Below, piece after piece: positions 1 through 4,015 of a stretch of DNA of 5,392 nt. The first letter of the stretch is position 1; each line of letters opens with the position of its first letter. A model generated the notes under the pieces. The model saw nothing but the letters and a program-made list of their open reading frames with translations, had not been told where the DNA came from and did no database searches. Source of the DNA: Gemmatimonadota bacterium (GTDB taxonomy: Bacteria; Gemmatimonadota; Gemmatimonadetes; Longimicrobiales; Longimicrobiaceae); contig JAHWJJ010000339.1 in the NCBI GenBank assembly GCA_019348475.1, positions 1 through 5,392 on the forward strand, written 5' to 3'. A program made the position numbers and the translations under genes.

Positions 1-9
1 TAAATTTCA

Positions 10-96
10 CGCGGAGGGCGCGGAGGAAAAGGGAGAGGACGCGGAGAGCTCCGTCAGTTCTCCGCGTCCTCACTCACTTCCTCCGCGTCCTCCGCG
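10..96. repeat. Long nested inverted repeat built of GCGGAGG-type units
   Basis: Two nested arms are visible. The inner arm 35-47 is a perfect 13-bp inverted repeat of 59-71, around an 11-nt loop. The outer arm 10-28 pairs with 78-96 over 19 bp, with a single G-T wobble (18/88). The 6-nt stretches 29-34 and 72-77 separate the stems. Each arm itself consists of near-repeats of GCGGAGG followed by GC, AC or AA, so this looks like a repeat-derived palindrome and not a simple intrinsic terminator; no T-tract follows it on either strand. It lies upstream of the phosphotransferase gene, in a 144-bp stretch where I see no gene. It could end a transcript from the left or be a dispersed repetitive palindrome. 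The base pairing is directly seen; its role is unknown. Confidence 0.75.
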
Positions 97-144
97 CGAT
101 GCTTTTGGGGGTCTGCACAGAAAGATCCGTGGATTGGGTATCAG

Positions 145-948
145 ATGAGCGCGATCTTCGACGACCACGTGCGGCGCTGGGGATTGGTCCCCGACGGCGA
201 GCCGATCACCACGCCCAACAGCAGCCTGCTCCCGGTGCGCCGTAACGGCCTGCCGCTGATGCTGAAGGTCGCCCGTGCGGCGGAGGAGCGGACGGGCGCG
301 CGGCTGATGGCGTGGTGGGATGGGCAGGGCGCCGCGCGCGTCGTGGAGCACCGGGGCGACGCACTGTTGATGGAGCGAGCCGGCGGCCGCGCGTCCCTGG
401 TGCGGATGGCGCGCGGCGGACTGGACGACCAGGCGAGCCGCGTTCTCTGCGCGGCCGCGGCCCGGCTGCACGCGCCGCGGCACCGCCCGCCGCCGGCGCT
501 GGTCCCGCTGGACCGGTGGTTCGGCGCGCTGCACCCTGCCGCCCTGGCCCACGGCGGCATCCTGGCACACGCCGCGGACTCCGCGCGCGAGCTGCTCGCC
601 GAGCCCCGCGACCCCGTGGTGCTGCACGGCGACCTTCACCACGGCAACGTGCTGGATTTTGGCGCGCGCGGCTGGCTGGCGATCGATCCCAAGGGCCTGG
701 TGGGCGAGCGCGGGTTCGAATTCGCGACCCTCTTCCGGAACCCGGACCTGGCGACGGCTGCGGCGCCGGGGCGGCTGGCGCGGCAGGCGGACGTCGTCGC
801 CCGCGCGGCGGGGCTGGAGCGCGGCCGGCTGTTGAAGTGGATCCTGGCCGGTGCCGGCCTGTCCGCCGCGTGGTCGCTGGAGGACGGCGACGAGCCGGCC
901 CCGGCGCTCGCGGTCGCGGAACTCGCCGGGGCCGAGCTCGCGCGCTGA
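145..948 (+). CDS. APH(6)/hydroxyurea-type aminoglycoside phosphotransferase-like kinase
   Basis: A 267-residue protein of the APH(6)/hydroxyurea phosphotransferase family, whose characterised members inactivate streptomycin by ATP-dependent 6-phosphorylation. Visible elements in order are a likely ATP-lysine in LMLKV (K41) followed by E47/E48, a hinge-like LLMERA (74-79), the Brenner-type catalytic loop HGDLHHGNVL (161-170, with D163 as catalytic base and N168), and the Mg-binding block AIDPKGLVGERGFE (179-192, D181). HGDLHHGN followed by DPKG-VGE is characteristic of this family and separates it from APH(3'). Length is about normal or slightly short. The ATG at 145 gives a standard N-terminus, but no clear Shine-Dalgarno precedes it, so it may start leaderless or weakly. 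The gene is monocistronic and convergent with thiE, with no transposon or integron nearby. It is therefore probably a chromosomal gene; streptomycin is an inferred substrate, and hydroxyurea or another small molecule is possible. Confidence 0.85.
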   Translation: MSAIFDDHVRRWGLVPDGEPITTPNSSLLPVRRNGLPLMLKVARAAEERTGARLMAWWDGQGAARVVEHRGDALLMERAGGRASLVRMARGGLDDQASRVLCAAAARLHAPRHRPPPALVPLDRWFGALHPAALAHGGILAHAADSARELLAEPRDPVVLHGDLHHGNVLDFGARGWLAIDPKGLVGERGFEFATLFRNPDLATAAAPGRLARQADVVARAAGLERGRLLKWILAGAGLSAAWSLEDGDEPAPALAVAELAGAELAR

Positions 949-954
949 TCGGCC

Positions 955-978
955 CCGCGCGCAAGCGCCCGTGCGCGG
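955..978. other. GC-rich hairpin in the convergent gap
   Basis: Positions 955-962 pair with 971-978 (8 bp including one G-T) around an 8-nt loop. The hairpin sits in the 48-bp gap between the converging phosphotransferase and thiE stop codons. No T-run follows on either strand, so an intrinsic terminator is only a weak possibility. Such pairings are also common by chance in sequence this GC-rich. Confidence 0.35.
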
Positions 979-996
979 CGGGAGCGGAGCCGTGCT

Positions 997-1647
997 TCAG
1001 CCCCTCGCCGTGAGCGGAGCGAGGGGTGCCAGCAGGCTCCGGGTGGCGGCGTGCGGATCGTCCGCCCGCATCACGGCGCCGATCACGGCCACCCCCGCGG
1101 CGCCGGCGTGGAGGACGGCCGCCGCGTTGCCGATGGTGATCCCGCCGATGCCGACCACGGGGATGCGCACCGCGGCCGCGACCCGCGCGACGCGCTCCGT
1201 GCCGACGGCATCCCCCGCGTCCGCCTTGCTCCCCGTAACGTAGACCGGGCCGACGCCCACGTAGTCCGCCCCCTCCGCCTCCGCCGCCCGCGCGAGTTCC
1301 GGCGTCTCCGCCGACACCCCGAGCAGAAAGCCCGGCGGGGCGATCCGCCGCGCGGCGGCCACGGGAAGGTCGTCCTGCCCCACGTGCGCCCCGTCCGCGC
1401 CCACCGCCAGCGCGACGTCCACCCGGTCGTTCACGAAGAGCAGCGCCCCCGCCGCCCGCGTCTCGGCGACGAGGATGCGGGCGAGCTCCGTCGTTTCTCG
1501 CGCGGACGCGTCCTTCATCCGCAGCTGGAGGGCCGGCGCGCCGCCCCGCAGCGCCGCCCTCGCGACGTGGGCCACCTCGCGCCCGGGGCCACAGTCCGGG
1601 TCGGTGACCACGATCAGCCGCAGCCGCTCCCTAAGCTCCGCCGTCAC
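997..1647 (-). CDS. thiE: Thiamine phosphate synthase ThiE
   Basis: A 216-residue TIM-barrel enzyme that joins hydroxymethylpyrimidine diphosphate and thiazole phosphate into thiamine monophosphate in the cytoplasm. Family signatures run in order: LQLRMKD (40-46), FVNDRVDVAL (71-80), GADGAHVGQDDLP (83-95, metal and diphosphate binding), GVSAE (110-114), GADYVGVGPVYVTGSK (126-141, with the active-site lysine), VVGIGGI (164-170, phosphate-binding loop) and AGVAVIGAV (184-192). Length is normal. I chose GTG at 1647 because it overlaps the mltG stop as GTGA and lies just before the first barrel strand; no Shine-Dalgarno is visible, so translation probably depends on coupling to mltG. It is the last gene of the ruvX-mltG-thiE unit. 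No other thiamine gene and no TPP riboswitch is visible, so its expression appears tied to the housekeeping operon. Confidence 0.95.
   Translation of the reverse strand: MTAELRERLRLIVVTDPDCGPGREVAHVARAALRGGAPALQLRMKDASARETTELARILVAETRAAGALLFVNDRVDVALAVGADGAHVGQDDLPVAAARRIAPPGFLLGVSAETPELARAAEAEGADYVGVGPVYVTGSKADAGDAVGTERVARVAAAVRIPVVGIGGITIGNAAAVLHAGAAGVAVIGAVMRADDPHAATRSLLAPLAPLTARG
1001..1026. other. 8-bp hairpin within the 3' end of thiE
   Basis: CCCCTCGC (1001-1008) is a perfect inverted repeat of GCGAGGGG (1019-1026), with a 10-nt loop. It lies inside the last codons of thiE and just beyond the phosphotransferase gene. It could slow or end transcription reading in from the plus strand, but no T-tract follows. 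Confidence 0.3.
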
Positions 1648-2678
1648 CGCGTGGCGGGCTGCTGCGGTTGTCGCTGCGCGCGCATCTCGGCGCGGTAGCG
1701 GGCCACCTGGCGCAGGTGCTCGTTGAAGGTGCGCGTGAACACGTGGGTGCCGTTGGCGCGGGCGACGAAGAAGAGGAAGTCGTGCTCCGCCGGGTTCAGG
1801 GTGGCCTCGATGGCGCCGCGGCTGGGCGAGGCGATGGGGCCCGGCGGCAGCCCCTTGTGGCGGTACGTGTTGTAGGGGTCGGCCGCCGTCTCCTGGATGT
1901 GGCGGCGCAGCAGGCGGCGCTGGTGCTCGCCCAACGCGTACTGCACCGTGGGGTCCGCCTCCAGCCGCATCCCCCGCTCCAGCCGGTTGTGGTAGACGCC
2001 GGCGATGGTGGGCCGCTCGCTCCACACCTTCGCCTCCTTCTCCACGATGGAGGCCAGCGTGACCACCTCGCGCTCGTCCATCCCCAGCGCCTGGGCCCGC
2101 TCGCGCATCTGCGGCGTCCAGGCGCGCTTGTACTGGCCGGTGAGCTCGCGCAGGATGGCGTCCAGCGACGAGCCGAGGGGGAACACGTAGGTGGCGGGAT
2201 ACAGGTACCCCTCCAGCGTGGGCCCGGGAACGCCGTACTTCTCCGCCAGGGCGGGGTCCATCAGCCGGGAAAGGATGGAGTCCGCAGGCATCCCCGTGGC
2301 CTCCGCCAGGCGCGGGGCGATGCGGCGCAGTTCCCACCCTTCGGGGATCACCAGCCGCGTCTTCACCACGTCGCCCGTCGTCAGCTTGCGGAGGATCAGG
2401 TCGTACGACGCCCCGGGGCGCACCTCATACACGCCCGGCTGCAGCCTGGCGGAAGCACCCTTGATCCGCGCGTACAGCTTGAAGGTCCCCGTGGAGCCGA
2501 TCACGTCGCGCCGGGCCAGCGTATCGGCCACGGTGGACATCCCCGCGCCGCGCGGCACCGTGAAGCGCACCGGATCGCCCTTCCCCTGGCCGCTCCCGCA
2601 GCCGGCCAGGAGCAGGAGAGGGAATAGGGAACAGGGAACAGGGAATAGGCGGCGGATGCGGGTCTTTGTCCTGCTCAT
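1644..2678 (-). CDS. mltG: Endolytic transglycosylase MltG (YceG-like), predicted lipoprotein
   Basis: A 344-residue MltG-family protein. MltG cleaves nascent peptidoglycan strands at the outer face of the inner membrane and so sets glycan length. The N-terminus has a basic stretch (residues 1-10), a hydrophobic core and a lipobox LAGC (24-27, Cys27), so it reads as a lipoprotein; E. coli MltG is instead anchored by a transmembrane helix. A LysM-like region (about 37-100) precedes the catalytic domain, which shows LEGYLYPATY (155-164), the catalytic glutamate block ASIVEKEA (209-216), ERPTIAGVYHNRL (221-233), GMRLEADPTVQYALG (236-250), YNTYRHKGLPPGPIASP (269-285) and ATLNP (292-296). The ATG at 2678 overlaps the ruvX stop as ATGA and has a GGAG 8 nt upstream. 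Residues 10-21 of the signal peptide are encoded by a heptamer tandem repeat. The neighbouring ruvX is a recurrent partner of mltG in bacteria. Confidence 0.95.
   Translation of the reverse strand: MSRTKTRIRRLFPVPCSLFPLLLLAGCGSGQGKGDPVRFTVPRGAGMSTVADTLARRDVIGSTGTFKLYARIKGASARLQPGVYEVRPGASYDLILRKLTTGDVVKTRLVIPEGWELRRIAPRLAEATGMPADSILSRLMDPALAEKYGVPGPTLEGYLYPATYVFPLGSSLDAILRELTGQYKRAWTPQMRERAQALGMDEREVVTLASIVEKEAKVWSERPTIAGVYHNRLERGMRLEADPTVQYALGEHQRRLLRRHIQETAADPYNTYRHKGLPPGPIASPSRGAIEATLNPAEHDFLFFVARANGTHVFTRTFNEHLRQVARYRAEMRAQRQPQQPATR
2618..2649 (-). repeat. In-frame heptamer tandem repeat (NAGGGAA) in the mltG signal peptide
   Basis: On the plus strand the units are GAGGGAA (2618-2624), TAGGGAA (2625-2631), CAGGGAA (2632-2638), CAGGGAA (2639-2645) and a partial TAGG (2646-2649). 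Read on the coding strand they are TTCCCTN units that encode roughly residues 10-21 of MltG, through LFPVPCSLFP. One unit is 7 bp, so gain or loss of a single unit would shift the reading frame; only multiples of three units (21 bp, seven residues) preserve it. The array is directly seen; any variability is inferred. Confidence 0.92.
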
Positions 2679-3133
2679 TCGGTGTTCTCCGTCTCACCCG
2701 CGGCGGCGAGGTTGCGCCGCAGGGCCAGGTATCCTTCCAGGATCAGCGCGGCGGCCGTGGCGTCGATCTGCCCCTTCCGCTCGCGCACGTTCTTCTTGAG
2801 CCCCATCCCCTGGATTGCCCGCTCCGCGCGGACGGACGACATGCGCTCGTCCATCCAGTGCACGGGCAGCCCGGTGCGCCGCGCCAGGTCGCCGCCGAAC
2901 TGCCGCACCTCCGCCGCCCATGCGCCTTCCGCGCCGGAAAGGTCCAGCGGCAGCCCCACCACGGCCTCGTCTGCCTCCTGCTCCTGCACGATGGCGGCGA
3001 TCTCCGCCCACGGCGGCCGCTTCCCCGCCCGCCGCTGCAGCGTGGTGAGCGGCGACGCGATGGTCCGCGTGGGGTCGCTGACCGCCACGCCGATGCGTCG
3101 CTCGCCGTAGTCGAATGCAATCGTTCGGGACAA
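2675..3133 (-). CDS. ruvX: RuvX/YqgF family RNase H-fold nuclease
   Basis: A 152-residue YqgF/RuvX protein, the usual family size. The family is annotated as a putative Holliday junction resolvase, and in E. coli YqgF is tied to 5'-end maturation of 16S rRNA. Seen in order: IAFDYGERRIGVAVSD (5-20, catalytic D8), EAVVGLPLDLSG (56-67), HWMDERMSSVRAERA (92-106, acidic D95/E96) and KGQIDATAAALILEGYL (120-136, D124). All expected acidic positions are present. The start is TTG at 3133, which places D8 at the normal distance from the N-terminus. I see no ATG, GTG or Shine-Dalgarno that would serve better. The bases just upstream belong to an octamer repeat array that ends 3 nt before the start. The stop overlaps the mltG ATG by four bases. 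As first gene of the operon it probably has its own promoter in the gap to the right, but I could not identify one. Confidence 0.95.
   Translation of the reverse strand: MSRTIAFDYGERRIGVAVSDPTRTIASPLTTLQRRAGKRPPWAEIAAIVQEQEADEAVVGLPLDLSGAEGAWAAEVRQFGGDLARRTGLPVHWMDERMSSVRAERAIQGMGLKKNVRERKGQIDATAAALILEGYLALRRNLAAAGETENTE
2687..2690 (-). promoter_or_regulatory. Shine-Dalgarno for mltG inside ruvX
   Basis: GGAG on the minus strand ends 8 nt before the ATG at 2678 and lies within the last codons of ruvX. This, with the ATGA overlap, supports the chosen mltG start despite the unusual repeat-encoded signal peptide. Confidence 0.6.
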
Positions 3134-3136
3134 GGG

Positions 3137-3176
3137 AGTGCGAAAGTGCGAAAGTGCGAAAGTGCGAAAGTGCGGG
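3137..3176. repeat. Octamer tandem repeat (AGTGCGAA) abutting the ruvX start
   Basis: Four exact AGTGCGAA units (3137-3144, 3145-3152, 3153-3160, 3161-3168) are followed by AGTGCGGG (3169-3176). Looser copies continue to the right with the same rough spacing, for example AGTACCAA at 3185-3192 and AATGCGAA at 3192-3199. The array occupies the place where the ruvX ribosome binding site and 5' leader would be expected. The units are contiguous with no spacers, so this is a short tandem repeat and not a CRISPR. Confidence 0.95.
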
Positions 3177-3197
3177 TGTACCAGAGTACCAAATGCG

Positions 3198-3224
3198 AAC
3201 GGCCCGCGCGAGAGGCGGGCCGTT
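3198..3224 (-). terminator. Strong hairpin, probable terminator of the ligA unit
   Basis: AACGGCCCGC (3198-3207) and GCGGGCCGTT (3215-3224) form a perfect 10-bp stem with a 7-nt loop. It lies downstream of the ligA and V4R-like genes and upstream of ruvX, all on the minus strand, so it is well placed to end the first transcript before the second begins. The minus-strand stem ends in GTT and is followed by a mixed, only moderately T-containing sequence, so it is not a textbook intrinsic terminator. Confidence 0.55.
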
Positions 3225-3318
3225 CCTGCCGTGCGCCGGTGGCGAATCGGACGACTGGTGCAAGTGACCGTCGCGGTGGCGAGCCCGCGCCGCGCCCCCT
3301 CCGCTCGCTTATGCTCGC

Positions 3319-3346
3319 ACCTCCCCCCAAAGAACCTGGGGGAGGT
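3319..3346. repeat. 9-bp GC-rich hairpin, REP-like palindrome
   Basis: ACCTCCCCC (3319-3327) pairs perfectly with GGGGGAGGT (3338-3346) around a 10-nt loop. It has no T-tract on either strand. It stands alone in the gap after the V4R-like gene and could be a dispersed palindromic element or a 3'-end stabilising hairpin. The pairing is seen; the role is inferred. Confidence 0.5.
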
Positions 3347-3439
3347 TGAATCACGGCGGGATTCCGGGAGCGCCGCCGAGCAGTCCGCCCAGGCAGCGCG
3401 TTCGCGGACTGCACCGCGGCCATGTACCCGCGCGCAGGC

Positions 3440-3471
3440 CGTTCACCCGTTCACCCGTTCACCCGTTCACC
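3440..3471. repeat. Octamer tandem repeat (CGTTCACC) at the end of the V4R-like gene
   Basis: Four exact contiguous CGTTCACC units occupy 3440-3447, 3448-3455, 3456-3463 and 3464-3471. On the coding strand these are GGTGAACG units. The TGA stop of the V4R-like gene (3469-3467) is the TGA inside the first unit, so the array starts at the gene's last codons and runs into the 3' non-coding region. Confidence 0.95.
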
Positions 3472-4015
3472 CCAGCCGCGCCACGGCCTCCTCCACCGGG
3501 GCGCCGCCGCGGACGTGCTCGTACACCTGGGCCAGCACGTCGCCGCGCGCAAAGACCAGGCGGGTGCGGTCGGCGGAGCCGCTGGGCACCTCCATCACCC
3601 CCACGCCGTCGCCGGCCAGCCGCTCCAGCAGCGCGGAGAACAGGCCCGTGGAAAGATGGGCGCCGCGGGGGCCGCCGCCCGCCTCGCTCTCGACCCACCC
3701 GGTCAGCTCCAGCACGCCCACGGCGGGGTGCAGGTCGCGGAACTCCAGCGAGCCCCACCCGCGGTCCGCGAAAAAGCCGGCGGCCGCCCGCCAGAACTCC
3801 GCCGGGTTCAGGGCGCTCCACTCCGCGCCGGCGTAGTCGCGCGACAGCCGCTCGTGCAGGCCGCCGTACACCTCGTCCCCCAGCTCGTAGCCGATCTGCC
3901 GCAGCACGTTCACGGCGTCCATCGGCTCGCGGTCGCCCACTACGAAGCGGCGGACGGTGCCCAGCAGGCCCGCGGGCACCTGCAGAAAGCGCGCGGGGGC
4001 GGCGGTGGGGTTCAT
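3467..4015 (-). CDS. V4R-like domain protein, function unknown
   Basis: A 182-residue soluble protein with no signal peptide or membrane segment. The N-terminal part (15-70) looks helical. The C-terminal two thirds resemble the V4R (4-vinyl reductase, small-molecule-binding) fold: FWRAAAGFFADRGWGSLEF (74-92), a strand pair around VGVLELTGWVESE (99-111), a helix containing TGLFSALLERLAG (123-135), then VGVMEVP (138-144), a turn, RLVFARGDVLAQVYEHVRGG (152-171) and PVEEAVARL (173-181). Many V4R proteins carry cysteines in the turn around E-C-x(n)-C-x-F; here those positions are Ser and Thr and the protein has no cysteine, so metal binding through them is not expected. The ATG at 4015 overlaps the ligA stop as ATGA, with GGAG 8 nt upstream, so it is co-translated with ligA. 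The family assignment rests on pattern recognition only, and ligand and role are unknown. Confidence 0.6.
   Translation of the reverse strand: MNPTAAPARFLQVPAGLLGTVRRFVVGDREPMDAVNVLRQIGYELGDEVYGGLHERLSRDYAGAEWSALNPAEFWRAAAGFFADRGWGSLEFRDLHPAVGVLELTGWVESEAGGGPRGAHLSTGLFSALLERLAGDGVGVMEVPSGSADRTRLVFARGDVLAQVYEHVRGGAPVEEAVARLG

Larger units (their letters stand above)
3134..3466. other. 333-bp non-coding gap rich in repeats and hairpins
   Basis: This stretch separates the end of the ligA unit from the start of ruvX. It holds the AGTGCGAA octamer array (3137-3176, degenerating to about 3199), a 10-bp hairpin (3198-3224), a 9-bp hairpin (3319-3346) and the CGTTCACC octamer array (3440-3471, which runs into the stop of the V4R-like gene). 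Between these, 3225-3318 and 3347-3439 show no recognisable gene. Reading frames here are short GC-driven shadows without family motifs. The ruvX promoter must lie here or further upstream, but no convincing -10/-35 pair stands out. Confidence 0.7.

Noticed and set aside
1001..1026. Intrinsic terminator for the phosphotransferase gene
   Set aside because: The stem is good, but no T-tract follows and it lies inside thiE; kept only as a low-confidence hairpin.
1645..1720. TPP riboswitch upstream of thiE
   Set aside because: This region is mltG coding sequence and I see no THI-box core; the 4-base overlap argues for coupling instead.
1648..2337. Minus-strand extension of the thiE frame into mltG
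   Set aside because: It is an out-of-frame reading of mltG, rich in Pro/Gly/Arg; ThiE homology begins right after the GTG at 1647.
1668..2627. 319-codon plus-strand open frame opposite mltG
   Set aside because: Antisense shadow of a strongly conserved gene in GC-rich DNA, with no recognisable domain.
3137..3199. Possible CRISPR array
   Set aside because: Units are 8 bp and contiguous with no spacers; it is a simple short tandem repeat.
3138..3836. Plus-strand open frame across the intergenic gap and V4R-like gene
   Set aside because: Its N-terminal part is translated octamer repeat and the rest is antisense to the V4R-like gene; no domain or ribosome binding site.
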